Of a stretch of DNA of 64,000 nucleotides, positions 1-9,389 are shown piece by piece (position 1 is the stretch's first letter; each line of letters starts with the position of its first letter). Under the pieces are notes generated by a model, which was given only the letters and a program-made list of their open reading frames with translations, ran no database searches and had not been told where the DNA came from. Source of the DNA: JBFISM01 sp041608535. Its GTDB lineage: Bacteria; Actinomycetota; Acidimicrobiia; Spongiisociales; UBA5794. The stretch spans positions 3,650 to 67,649 of the forward strand of contig JBFISM010000003.1 in NCBI GenBank assembly GCA_041608535.1, in the 5' to 3' direction. The translations under genes were made by a program, and so were the position numbers.

Positions 1-1072
1 GGATCGGGACATGGTCCTGGAGAGGGCGGGGGTAACACGTGGTATCGGGAATCGTGAGGCGTCTCCCGCGGTACGGCTTGTTGCCCGACCCCCACATCTG
101 GCGCAGCAACTCGACCGTGTCCTCGAGCAGCGCATAGCGTTCCGCCACCGGTGGGAAGTCCCACCCATAGGCGATGGCTTCGGCTTCGAACCAGCCGATA
201 CCGAGTCCGCACACAGCTCTTCCGCCGGAGAGAACGTCGAGCGTCGCCACGATCTTGCCGAGATGAGCCGGGTTGCGATACCCGATCCCGGTGACGAGCG
301 CACCCAGGCGGACGCCGGTGGTGACACCGGCGAGGAAGCTCAGCGTCGTGTAGCTCTCCAACATGTCGTCCCACTCGCGGCCGATCTGCGGGATCTGCCG
401 AAAATGGTCCATGACCCAGAGGCTGGAGAACCCGGCGTCCTCTGCGGCGGCGGCGATCGCAACGAGCGTGTCCCGGGTGGTGTCCGGGTGGCCTTCCCAG
501 TTGAAGCTCGACAACTGCAGCCCGAAATCGAGCCGGCGGGGAGCGGTGCGCTGCTGCTCGCCGGCTCGGATTGCAGCGAGCATGTCGTCGCCGACGATGC
601 GAACGTCGTCCGGTGTGAAGACCTCCGCAAAAGGCTCGGCTGCGATCTCGGGTCGTACCGCACGCCAGCGCCGGTGCTGGTCGGCCAGTACGCGCTGCGG
701 CACCGGATCGCGCCGGGTGCGGTTCCGCTTCTTGCATTCCTCGAGGCTGGCGTCGAACAGCACCGCATAGACCGGCAGTGCATGACGCTCACCCACGTCC
801 CGGAATCGGGCCCTGCGGTCCGCGTCCATGCCCAGCGTGTCCACCACGGTGAGCAGACCACGCGCCGCGCGTTCCTCCACGATCGTGTGGAGCACCTCGA
901 ACGCAGCTTCGCTCGCCTTGATGTCCCGCTCTCCGGTCCCAACGATGGCGCGCAGACGGTCCGAAGACACCACCTGGGCAGGCGAGAAGTTGCGATCGGC
1001 CCACTGTGTCTTGCCGGCGGCTGAGGGGCCGGCCAGGACGACCAGACAGCGAGTGGGAAGACGGATGGGCAT
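1..1072 (-). CDS. AAA P-loop kinase fused to F420-dependent LLM oxidoreductase (3' end outside window)
   Basis: The reading frame runs from an ATG at 1072 off the left edge, so about 357 codons are visible and the C-terminus is missing. Residues 10-180 form a polynucleotide-kinase-like P-loop domain with Walker A GPSAAGKT at residues 15-22. From about residue 190 the protein becomes a luciferase-like F420-dependent oxidoreductase, recognisable by the motifs LWVMDHF, VTGIGYRNPAHLGK and GLGIGWFEAEA. The N-terminal half probably phosphorylates an unknown substrate, and the C-terminal half would use F420H2 or FMN. The start is supported by a -10-like TACGCT 6 nt upstream, which suggests a leaderless transcript. 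It diverges from the neighbouring repair fusion gene. The substrates of both halves are unknown. Confidence 0.85.
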   Translation of the reverse strand, partial: MPIRLPTRCLVVLAGPSAAGKTQWADRNFSPAQVVSSDRLRAIVGTGERDIKASEAAFEVLHTIVEERAARGLLTVVDTLGMDADRRARFRDVGERHALPVYAVLFDASLEECKKRNRTRRDPVPQRVLADQHRRWRAVRPEIAAEPFAEVFTPDDVRIVGDDMLAAIRAGEQQRTAPRRLDFGLQLSSFNWEGHPDTTRDTLVAIAAAAEDAGFSSLWVMDHFRQIPQIGREWDDMLESYTTLSFLAGVTTGVRLGALVTGIGYRNPAHLGKIVATLDVLSGGRAVCGLGIGWFEAEAIAYGWDFPPVAERYALLEDTVELLRQMWGSGNKPYRGRRLTIPDTTCYPRPLQDHVPI

Positions 1073-1078
1073 CGCCGG

Positions 1079-1111
1079 AGCGTACCGGCTGGTCGGCGCC
1101 CGCTCTATCTT
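1079..1111. promoter_or_regulatory. Divergent leaderless promoter region
   Basis: Two -10-like hexamers face opposite ways in the 42-nt gap between divergent genes. The minus-strand one (TACGCT, 1079-1084) lies 6 nt before the ATG at 1072. The plus-strand one (TATCTT, 1106-1111) lies 3 nt before the ATG at 1115 and 6 nt before the ATG at 1118. No Shine-Dalgarno site precedes either gene. This is inferred from spacing only. Confidence 0.4.
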
Positions 1112-1114
1112 GGG

Positions 1115-2950
1115 ATGATGTTCCGCTTCGGTATTTCGAAGCTGCCACCCGAAGATGCCGACCTCGACGTCTGGCTCGATGGGCTCGTCACTCGGGGTCA
1201 TGATGCGGTGGAGCTGCCATTCGTCCATGGTTTTCCGTGGAAGGAGCGGCGGTGTGCCCGGTTCGGCGAGGCCGCTGCGGAGCGGGGGATCGCAGTGTCC
1301 GTGCACGCACCGTATTTCGCCGTGCTCACCGTGGATGATGAGGAGCGGAGGAAGAAAACGCTGGCGGCGCTCGAGCACACCATGAAACTGGGACGGGCCC
1401 TCGGCGCCCAGACGGTGGTGGCCCACACCGGTCACATCAAGGACCGCAGCCCAGAGGAGCTGCACGAGCTCGTCGACGAGGGACTCGACCGCATCGCCCC
1501 CAAGGTCCGTCACCTCGGCGTGTCACTCGGTTTGGAGACCGCGGGCAACGACCGTAGCTTCGGCACGCTGGGCGACATCGCTCTCATCGCCCGCCGCTTC
1601 CCCTTCGTCCGACCGGTCGTGGACTGGGCCCACGTCCATGCCAGCTCGGGTGGTGCCCTGACGTCCAAGGAGGCCTTTGTGTCGGTCATCGAGTTCCTGC
1701 GGTCCGAGTTCCCCGGGTGGGCGATCGACCCGTTGCACACCCAGTTCACGGACAACGAGTTCGGGGCCCGTGGTGAGATCCGTCACCTCCCGTACGGCCA
1801 GGGCACGTTGCGCATCGGTCCGCTCATCGAGGCCGCCACGGCGGCGGGACTCCGCATGAATGTGATCTCCGAGGCACGAGAGGAGGAGAGTCACGACCTG
1901 ATACTGGCCGAGATGCAGGCGACCCTGGCGGCAGTGCGGCCCGTCACCGCGGCGGCCGATGGCCGGCCAGTGGCTTCGGCGTCGATCGACTTCCCCGATC
2001 CGCTGCGCATCGTGCGGACCGGTGAAGCCTATGAGACGGTCGGCTTGGACCGCACCGTGCGGGTGACGAACCCGGACAAGCTGTTCTGGGATCCCGGCGA
2101 TGGTGCGGTGGCGGCGTACACCAAGGGCGACCTCATCCAGTACTACGCCTCGATCTCATCGGTGTTGCTGCCGCACCTGGCGGGGAGAGCGCTGTCGATG
2201 TCCCGCTATCCGGACGGTTTCGCCGGCCCGTCGTTCTACGAGAAGCAGTGCCCCGGCCACGCTCCCGACTGGATCACCACCGCCCCTATCCACTCCTCCC
2301 ATCGCGGGGAGCCGATCGACTTCGTCACCGCTACGGACGCCAGCTCGCTTGTGTGGCTGGCGAACATGGGGTGCATCGAGATGCACCCATGGCTGAGCCA
2401 AGCGACGCAGCCCGACCGGCCCGACGTGGCCTTCTTCGATCTCGACCCTCAGGAGGGGGCGACGTGGGAACAGGTAGTGCACGTGGCGAAGCTCGTGAAC
2501 GTGTTGCTGGAACGGCTCGGGCTGGCCGGCTACCTGAAGACTTCGGGCTCGAGCGGTCTCCACATCGAGGTTCCGATCGAGCCGGTCCACAGTTATGAGC
2601 GGACCCGGAAGTTCGTCGAGACCTTGGGCAGGATGATCGCTGACGCCGACCCGGAGAACGCAACGATGGAGTGGGACATCCCCAAGCGCGGCCCGCGGGT
2701 GTTGATCGATCACAATCAAAACGTCGGTGGCAAGACGATGGCGTCGGTGTACTCGGTGCGACCCGTCGCGGCGGCGTCCGTGTCCACACCTCTGCTGTGG
2801 TCGGAGCTGGACGAGTTCGACCCGGCGACGTCGACCATCGCCACCATCTGGGAGCGCTTGCGACGGTACGGCGATCTGCATGCTCCCGTCCTGCAAGGCG
2901 GTCAGCTGCTTCAAGGGGCGGAGCGGGCGCTGGGGCTGGTCTCGTCGTGA
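1115..2950 (+). CDS. Endonuclease IV-like domain fused to LigD-type polymerase/primase domain
   Basis: This 611-residue protein joins two DNA-repair modules. Residues 1-275 form an AP-endonuclease-2 TIM barrel. Candidate metal ligands sit in VHAPYF, VVAHTGH, LETAGN, VVDWAHVH, PLHTQFT and RHLPYGQG, which line up with the His/Glu/Asp ligands of Nfo. The Asp that normally lies two residues before the RH histidine is not obvious. Residues 305-595 match the NHEJ polymerase domain of LigD, with TNPDKLFW, the catalytic DLDP near residue 440, SGSSGLHIEVPI near 480 and RVLIDHNQN near 528. The protein could incise abasic or damaged ends and then fill in with rNTPs or dNTPs. No Ku or ligase gene is in view. 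A second ATG at 1118 fits the leaderless spacing better. Confidence 0.88.
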   Translation: MMFRFGISKLPPEDADLDVWLDGLVTRGHDAVELPFVHGFPWKERRCARFGEAAAERGIAVSVHAPYFAVLTVDDEERRKKTLAALEHTMKLGRALGAQTVVAHTGHIKDRSPEELHELVDEGLDRIAPKVRHLGVSLGLETAGNDRSFGTLGDIALIARRFPFVRPVVDWAHVHASSGGALTSKEAFVSVIEFLRSEFPGWAIDPLHTQFTDNEFGARGEIRHLPYGQGTLRIGPLIEAATAAGLRMNVISEAREEESHDLILAEMQATLAAVRPVTAAADGRPVASASIDFPDPLRIVRTGEAYETVGLDRTVRVTNPDKLFWDPGDGAVAAYTKGDLIQYYASISSVLLPHLAGRALSMSRYPDGFAGPSFYEKQCPGHAPDWITTAPIHSSHRGEPIDFVTATDASSLVWLANMGCIEMHPWLSQATQPDRPDVAFFDLDPQEGATWEQVVHVAKLVNVLLERLGLAGYLKTSGSSGLHIEVPIEPVHSYERTRKFVETLGRMIADADPENATMEWDIPKRGPRVLIDHNQNVGGKTMASVYSVRPVAAASVSTPLLWSELDEFDPATSTIATIWERLRRYGDLHAPVLQGGQLLQGAERALGLVSS

Positions 2951-3028
2951 GCGCGAGATCGCTGTGTAGAGACTCGCGAAAACCTCGCAGAACGCGAAAA
3001 CCGTCTGTGGATTTCCAGTTCCAGGGGA

Positions 3029-3208
3029 GCGGTGGCGTGGTAGAGTGGAATACGGCTGAGAAGCCGTTCTTTGTGTGTGGTATTCAGGCTAGGTGACCTC
3101 GTCGGTTTACCTCCAGCAATACTCGCACTGGGGAAGCGGTCCACGGCCTCTGGGGGAACGCCGTTTACGGTGCAGGGGACGCTAAGGGCCGCTTTCTCGC
3201 GCCGCCGC
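3029..3208 (+). ncRNA. Candidate structured RNA, about 180 nt, of 6S-like size
   Basis: The gap between two convergent genes holds a long-range helix. GCGGTGGCG (3029-3037) pairs with CGCCGCCGC (3200-3208), and after a small internal loop AGAGTGG (3042-3048) pairs with CCGCTTT (3189-3195). Several of these pairs are G-U wobbles that work only on the plus-strand transcript. Inside, GAATAC (3048-3053) can pair with GTATTC (3080-3085) around a CGGCT-GAGA-AGCCG hairpin. The size and the closed-stem/open-centre layout recall 6S RNA, but I do not recognise the family. It could also be only a complex terminator. Confidence 0.35.
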
Positions 3209-3222
3209 TGCGTCGGAACCGT

Positions 3223-3738
3223 TCAGGCTTCCTGGGTGCGCAGCCGCACCGGCACGAGACCGCGTGGCTCGTTGGCGGCTTCCCACGGACGCGCGATGAC
3301 CTGCCATGCGAGCAGCACCGCCGGAATGGGGATGCCCATCGCACTGTGCAGGTGGACCCGGTTGTAGGACAGCAGTGATCCGGTCAGGGTCCCGAGGGGT
3401 GCGTTGGCGATCATGATGTGCCAGCGTCTGGGTCGCGGATCGCTCACCAGTTCAAAGTTGAATCCAATGCCGGTGATGTCCCAACGCCGTCCCCACCACG
3501 AGCGGCGCGTGATCCTGGCAACCTCCTCTTCGTGACCGTCAACGGCGTGGACAACGCCCGGTCCGGCGGGTTCGAGGACGAGTGAACCATGAGTGCCCAG
3601 GTCGACCACGCTCACCGAGAGGCGGCCGATCCTGCGAATCTGCGCGATCACCTGGTCGTTCTGGATGAGCGCCCACTCGTTCGACAACCAGTGGCTGTGC
3701 AGCCGGGCGTCGCCGCTGATGGTTGGAAGCCTCCGCAT
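3223..3738 (-). CDS. Conserved hypothetical protein, 171 aa
   Basis: I do not recognise this protein. It has no signal peptide and at most one short hydrophobic stretch near the C-terminus (IPIPAVLLAWQVIARPW). The rest alternates short beta-like strands and Trp-rich turns (SWWGRRWDITGIGFNF), suggesting a compact beta fold that might bind a lipid or ligand. It lies 64 nt from, and divergent to, the 5'-3' exonuclease gene. A TAGGTT hexamer 10 nt before the ATG could be its -10 box. Function unknown. Confidence 0.7.
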   Translation of the reverse strand: MRRLPTISGDARLHSHWLSNEWALIQNDQVIAQIRRIGRLSVSVVDLGTHGSLVLEPAGPGVVHAVDGHEEEVARITRRSWWGRRWDITGIGFNFELVSDPRPRRWHIMIANAPLGTLTGSLLSYNRVHLHSAMGIPIPAVLLAWQVIARPWEAANEPRGLVPVRLRTQEA

Positions 3739-3802
3739 GACGGGCGTAAACCTAGTGGCTCCCCAGGCGCTTCTAGCGCTGCGTCGGGTAACGTCGTGAG
3801 TC

Positions 3803-4675
3803 GTGAAGCTCCACCTGATCGATGGAACCTACGAGCTGTTCCGCTCCCACTTCGGAGTTCCCAGTCGCCAGGACCCGGCAGGGGAGGAGATCGGGGCCAC
3901 CTACGGCATCATCGCATCGACGCTCGCCCTGCTCACCGAAGACGGGGTGACCCATGTCGCCGCTGCATTCGACTCCGTCATCGAGTCGTTCCGCAACGAC
4001 ATCTACGCCGGATACAAGACGAGCGCCGGTATCGATCCCGCATTGTTACGGCAGTTTCCCATCGCCGAGGAGGGGCTCCGCTCCATCGGGGTGACGGTCT
4101 GGTCCAACTACGAGTTCGAGACCGACGATGCCATCGCCACGGCCGCATTGCGGTGGGCGGACGACGTGGAGCAAGTCGTCGTGCTCAGCCCGGACAAGGA
4201 CATGGCCCAGCTCTACGGGCACCCCAACATCGTCGGATACAACCGCCGGGAGCAAGCGTTCATCACCGAGGCGACCGTCATCGAGAAGTACGGGGTCGTG
4301 CCGGAATCGATTCCGGACTATCTCGCCCTCGTCGGCGACTCGGCTGATGGCTTCCCCGGTCTGGCGGGCTGGGGAGCGAAGTCGGCGGGCGCCGTTCTCG
4401 GCCGTTACGGCCACCTCGAGGACATACCGCTCGATCACGAACGCTGGGACGTCACGGTGCGGGGCGCAGCCAAGCTCGCCGCCACGCTGCGCACACACAT
4501 GGGCGATGCGCTGCTGTATCGCTTCATCGCTCAGCTGCGCCGTGACGTTCCGATCCCCGACGAGCTCGGTGATCTCGAGTGGCGCGGCGCTCACCGCACC
4601 GACTTCGAGGCTTTCTGCACCAAACACGGCCTGGAAACGCTCTTCGATCGCCCGCACCGATGGAGCGACGACTGA
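3803..4675 (+). CDS. 5'-3' exonuclease (flap endonuclease family)
   Basis: This 290-residue protein matches the stand-alone 5'-3' exonuclease family related to the N-terminal domain of DNA polymerase I. It starts with the metal-binding LIDGTYELFR. It then has the acidic-cluster segments AAFDSVIESFRNDIYAGYK, ETDDAIATAA and LSPDKDMAQLY, and the helix-3-turn-like VGDSADGFPGLAGWGAKSAG that contacts duplex DNA. It probably removes RNA primers or flaps. The GTG start is supported by TAACGT 8 nt upstream, consistent with leaderless transcription. It sits near the endonuclease IV/polymerase fusion, which would fit a shared repair role. Confidence 0.88.
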   Translation: MKLHLIDGTYELFRSHFGVPSRQDPAGEEIGATYGIIASTLALLTEDGVTHVAAAFDSVIESFRNDIYAGYKTSAGIDPALLRQFPIAEEGLRSIGVTVWSNYEFETDDAIATAALRWADDVEQVVVLSPDKDMAQLYGHPNIVGYNRREQAFITEATVIEKYGVVPESIPDYLALVGDSADGFPGLAGWGAKSAGAVLGRYGHLEDIPLDHERWDVTVRGAAKLAATLRTHMGDALLYRFIAQLRRDVPIPDELGDLEWRGAHRTDFEAFCTKHGLETLFDRPHRWSDD

Positions 4676-4687
4676 TCGAGGGCCGGG

Positions 4688-5509
4688 TCATCGCATGGGG
4701 CTGCGCCGCAACCCGCTGCGCAGGTCGGCCCACCGTGCCGGCACGATGGTCCGGAGCCGGTAGGGCACCACGGGGAGCAGCGCACGCACCGCAGTCAGGT
4801 TTGCGTCCAAGATCCTCTGCTGGAGAGGGCTCCACGACAGTCGGTAGAGGTGGCGCAGACGGGGGTCGAGGGTGCCAACGGCCGCAAAGGCCACGAACGC
4901 CCACAGCGGTTTGATCCGTGCCGGTACGGCATACCCCACGATGAGATCCGCCACTTCCTGGGCAACGTCGGTGTGGACGAGACGGCCACTGCCGATCATG
5001 TCGTCCACATAGGCCTCCATGTGCCGGTAGGTGACAGGAACGAAATCTCTGGGCAGCAGCAACAGCTCCGCACTCAGCTTGTTCTCCTGGTGATACCGAT
5101 CGGCGTCGGCGTCGCTGAGCGCACCCACGGTGAGCCGGTAGAACTGGATCGTGCTCACTTCGAGGGCGGCATGCACCCACAGCAGCTGCTCGTGATCGAG
5201 GGCGTCGTACCACTCACCGGTCACCGGGTCGACACCGTGGATCACCTTGTGCAGCTTGTTGATCCGATCTGCAGCCTCTTGGGCCGCGATCTTCGGCCCG
5301 AACGTGACGAGGTTCTGCAGCTGGAGGGTGCGGATGAGCCGCAGCCACGGGTCGCGGCGGTACCCGCCGGTTTGTCTGGCACCGGCTGCGACCAACGGAT
5401 GGGCTGCATGCATGAGCAGCGCGCGGGCTCCACCAAACAGCGTGGTCACCTCGCGGTTGATCCGCCACATCATCGAGTCGGGTCCGAAGAAGCCCGGGTC
5501 GTCGGCCAT
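4688..5509 (-). CDS. DUF2236 / MpaB-like oxygenase family protein
   Basis: The 273-residue protein has the DUF2236 (MpaB/latex-clearing-protein-like) pattern: MMWRINREVTTLFGGARALLMHAAHPLVAAG near the N-terminus, DALDHEQLLWVHAAL in the middle and a helical C-terminus. Related proteins bind b-type heme and oxidise hydrophobic substrates; here the substrate is unknown. The open frame extends to 5620, but that would overlap the start of the divergent ABC gene. The ATG at 5509 is preferred because it begins the conserved domain and has a -10-like TACGTT 7 nt upstream. The end lies 12 nt from the convergent exonuclease gene. Confidence 0.82.
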   Translation of the reverse strand: MADDPGFFGPDSMMWRINREVTTLFGGARALLMHAAHPLVAAGARQTGGYRRDPWLRLIRTLQLQNLVTFGPKIAAQEAADRINKLHKVIHGVDPVTGEWYDALDHEQLLWVHAALEVSTIQFYRLTVGALSDADADRYHQENKLSAELLLLPRDFVPVTYRHMEAYVDDMIGSGRLVHTDVAQEVADLIVGYAVPARIKPLWAFVAFAAVGTLDPRLRHLYRLSWSPLQQRILDANLTAVRALLPVVPYRLRTIVPARWADLRSGLRRSPMR

Positions 5510-5588
5510 CGGAGGCAACGTAGCGTGCAGCCTCGCGCTAGCGGACACTGCCACCGTCCCCGGTAGGCTCCGCGCAGAGGAGGATGGT

Positions 5589-6487
<899 letters not shown>

Positions 6488-6491
<4 letters not shown>

Positions 6492-7336
6492 GCCCGAAGA
6501 CGGCCGCCGCACAGCTGTTGGCGCAGATCAGATACCAGAACACGATCTTCTGGCGGACACCGGTCGCAGCCTTCTTCACCATCGTGTTTCCACTGATGTT
6601 CCTGATCGTGTTCACTCTGGTCTTCGGCAATGACGAGATCGGCGGGCTCGGGGTGACGACGGCACAGTTCTACGCCCCGGCGCTGGCCGTGTTCGGGGCT
6701 GTCTCCGCGACGTACACCAACCTCTCGGTGAGCACGGCCATCGCCAGAGACGAGGGCATCCTCAAACGGATGCGGGGAACACCGCTCCCACCATGGATCT
6801 ACATCGCCGGGCGCGTCGGCTCGGGCGCCTACCTCGCGGTCATCTCGGCGGGGTTGATGTTGGTGGTCGGCGTGGTGCTGTACGGGCTGCAGATCTTCGC
6901 CGAGTCGGTGCCTGCGCTCATCGTCACCTTTCTCGTCGGGATCGCGTGTTTTGCGGCCCTGGGGATGCTGGTTGCGGCGCTCGTCGACTCGGGTGACTCG
7001 GCACCTGCCGTGGCGAATGCCACGCTGCTACCCCTGGCCTTCATTTCTGACATCTTCATCCCCCCGGGCGACAACGCCCCGGCGTGGCTCGACACCGTGG
7101 CGAGCATCTTCCCACTCAAGCACTTCGCCGTGGCCTTCCAGGACGGCTTCAATCCGGCGGTGGTCGCCGAGCAGTCGAGCTGGCTCGGCCACTTCAACTG
7201 GACGAGTCTGGCCGTCATGGCGGTATGGGGGATCGGCGCCACGGTGCTGGCGCTCCGCTGGTTCAGGTGGGAGCCCCGCCCCGGAGGCACGACTCGCCGT
7301 CGCAAACGACGTTCGCGACCGGCAGTTGCGCCGTAG
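6488..7336 (+). CDS. ABC-2 type exporter permease
   Basis: The 282-residue membrane protein has about six hydrophobic segments and an ABC-2 layout: a cytoplasmic N-terminal helix, then TM1 in FFTIVFPLMFLIVFTLVFG, and the family feature ARDEGILKRMRGTPLPPWIYIAGR before the central membrane block. The C-terminus is a basic RRRKRRSRP tail. Its start overlaps the ATPase stop by 4 nt (ATGA), so the two are translationally coupled and form one DrrAB-like exporter. The substrate cannot be read from the sequence. Confidence 0.9.
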
Positions 7337-7416
7337 CCGGCTCGGACCCGGCGGATCGCCAGCCAATCGCCGGCTCGCTGATCAGCATCGGCGACGGCCG
7401 GCGTCGCGGTCGAGAG

Positions 7417-8262
7417 CTAGCCCTCGTCGCCGAGACCGAGCAGGACGTCCCGCTGAAATGCGCGGCGGCCGCGGATGAGGGCGTAGGCAGCACCCACCCA
7501 CGCGATGGCACCGATGAAAACCGCGGCCCGGGTCGGATCGAGGACGGCACCACCGGCGATGCCGTAGGCGATGATGATCACGGGCAGCGAGACCAGGCTG
7601 GCCACCTGCTGGGCGGCTGCGGTGCTTCGTACCTTGGCCGAGAGTCGCACGATGATGGCGACGGCGATGGCGAGGAACGGTGGCAGCACCCACAGGACGA
7701 GCGCCCACCAGCCGGGTGTTGGGAAGAACCAGCGTCCGACGGTGTCGCCGGCCATCACGTTGACCACCAGCGAATAGAGACCGAACCCACCGAGCGTCGC
7801 CAGGTATCCGGGGATGAGGCTGGCCAGCAGTTTGCCGAGGTAGATCTGCCCGACCGTCAGCGGTGAGTGGGCCAGGAACTCGCCGGTGCCCCGTTCCCGC
7901 TCTCCAACGATGGATTGGGCGCCCACCGCCGAGGACACGGTCAGCGGGACCACCACTGCGATCGGGGCGAGGAGGAACACGGCAAGCGCAAACGCAGTAC
8001 GACCCTGCGCCGGAAGTGCCTGAGTGCGATCGTCGAGACGTGTGGTCAGTCCGTCGAGCACCTCACCCACTTGCATCAGCAGCGGTGAGGCTTCGATGCG
8101 GGTGACGGTCATCAGCGCCACGGCAGGGATGGCGACGAAGAACACCATGCCCACGATGAGGAGCGGGCCCCAGTAGTCACGGCTCTTGAAGAGACGCAGC
8201 AGATCGACCCTGGCTACCGTCCAGGCGAGACGGAGTGAGCCGACGGTGGTGGCGTCATTCAC
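7417..8262 (-). CDS. ABC-2 type permease of a second exporter
   Basis: This 281-residue membrane protein starts with a cytoplasmic segment followed by TM1 (GPLLIVGMVFFVAIPAVAL). It carries the diagnostic GERERGTGEFLAHSPLT loop that, in NatB/ABC-2 permeases, precedes the main membrane block. Five or six further hydrophobic helices follow. Its start overlaps the end of the upstream ATPase gene by 8 nt. The pair converges on the first exporter pair with an 80-nt gap, so the two transporters are transcribed toward each other. The substrate is unknown. Confidence 0.88.
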   Translation of the reverse strand: MNDATTVGSLRLAWTVARVDLLRLFKSRDYWGPLLIVGMVFFVAIPAVALMTVTRIEASPLLMQVGEVLDGLTTRLDDRTQALPAQGRTAFALAVFLLAPIAVVVPLTVSSAVGAQSIVGERERGTGEFLAHSPLTVGQIYLGKLLASLIPGYLATLGGFGLYSLVVNVMAGDTVGRWFFPTPGWWALVLWVLPPFLAIAVAIIVRLSAKVRSTAAAQQVASLVSLPVIIIAYGIAGGAVLDPTRAAVFIGAIAWVGAAYALIRGRRAFQRDVLLGLGDEG

Positions 8263-9181
8263 CGGTCCACGCCCTCGTTTGGCGTTGTGCCTCGAAGTAC
8301 ACGTCCTCGAGCGTGGCGCCGAGCGGCTCCACCCGCCGTACCCTGGCGCCGGAGGCGACCAGCCTGTCGACGATGTCGGGGATGAGCTCCAGCGACTCGA
8401 GGCGCAGCGTCATGCGGCCGCGGCCGTTGTCGGCCTCGACCTCGAAGCCATTCATCTTGGTGAAACCGTTGAGGTTGTGTGGTTCCGCCACATCGATGAC
8501 CACCCGCGGGGTACCGATGAATCGTGCGGCCAGCTCGTCGGGGCTGCCCATGATCCGCACCTGTCCGGCCGCCATCATGGCGACGAGATCGGCAACGCCC
8601 TCGGCTTCGTGGAGGAGGTGGGTGCACAGCACCACGGTGCGCCCTTCGGTGGCGAGACGCATGATGAGCGAGAGCACGGTACGTGCCGATTCGGGATCGA
8701 GTCCTGCCGTCGGCTCGTCGAGAAGAAGAATCTCTGGATCGTGGAGAAAGGCCCTGGTCAAGGCCAAACGGGTACGCATCCCGGTGGAGTAGCCCCCGAC
8801 CTTGTCGTCGAGCGCATGGGCGATGCCGAACTTCTCGGCGGTGGCCTCGATCCTCGTTCGTCCGGTGCGGAACACGTCGGCCGCAAAGCGCAGGTTCTCC
8901 CGTCCGGTGAGGCGGTCGTACATCGCCGGTTTCGGGGGCACGACCCCACAACGCTTGCGGACCTCCCCACCCTCTGCGGAGGCATCGAAGCCCGCAACGC
9001 GAATCGTGCCGGTATCCGGACGGAGCGCTCCGGTGATGAGGCGGACCGTCGTGGTCTTGCCCGCACCATTGGGCCCGAGCAGCACCGCGACCGACCCCTC
9101 GCCGACTTCGAGCGATAATTCGTCGACGGCGAGCTTGGGTCCGAATGTCTTCGAGACGCGATCGAGGGAGATTGCAGGCAC
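8255..9181 (-). CDS. ABC exporter ATP-binding subunit of the second pair
   Basis: The 308-residue ABC ATPase has Walker A GPNGAGKTT, Q-loop CGVVPPKPAMYDRL, a signature region that reads YSTGMRTRLAL instead of LSGGQ, Walker B ILLLDEPTAGLDP and H-loop LCTHLLHEAE. The variant signature is typical of NatA/CcmA-like exporters with an S-x-G-M motif. The C-terminal domain ends in TLEDVYFEAQRQ, as in many ABC-2 ATPases. It starts with GTG at 9181 and is coupled to the permease gene downstream. Substrate unknown. Confidence 0.9.
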   Translation of the reverse strand: MPAISLDRVSKTFGPKLAVDELSLEVGEGSVAVLLGPNGAGKTTTVRLITGALRPDTGTIRVAGFDASAEGGEVRKRCGVVPPKPAMYDRLTGRENLRFAADVFRTGRTRIEATAEKFGIAHALDDKVGGYSTGMRTRLALTRAFLHDPEILLLDEPTAGLDPESARTVLSLIMRLATEGRTVVLCTHLLHEAEGVADLVAMMAAGQVRIMGSPDELAARFIGTPRVVIDVAEPHNLNGFTKMNGFEVEADNGRGRMTLRLESLELIPDIVDRLVASGARVRRVEPLGATLEDVYFEAQRQTRAWTGE

Positions 9182-9191
9182 CTGGGCGAAA

Positions 9192-9228
9192 GCTAGCCGA
9201 TGCTGCGAACAAATGACATAGGGCTAGC
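9192..9228. repeat. Inverted repeat upstream of second ABC operon
   Basis: GCTAGCC (9192-9198) and GGCTAGC (9222-9228) form an inverted repeat separated by 23 nt just upstream of the minus-strand ABC operon. It could be an operator. No regulator is linked to it. Confidence 0.35.
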
Positions 9229-9389
9229 GCCATGGAAATAACTGGGGGATGGAGGCGAACAATGAGCCGTTCGGAGCTGGGGCCACCGGCCGGGCAAGCG
9301 GGCTGGGTCCGCGCATCGGCGCACCGGAGAGAGACCTTCTTGTGTGGTGGTCCGCCGCTGGGTCTTCTCGCGGCGCGGAGGTGTGGCTG

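Noticed and set aside
11..1024. Long plus-strand ORF of 337 codons
   Set aside because: It is the antisense shadow of the kinase/LLM fusion gene on the minus strand, which has clear motifs.
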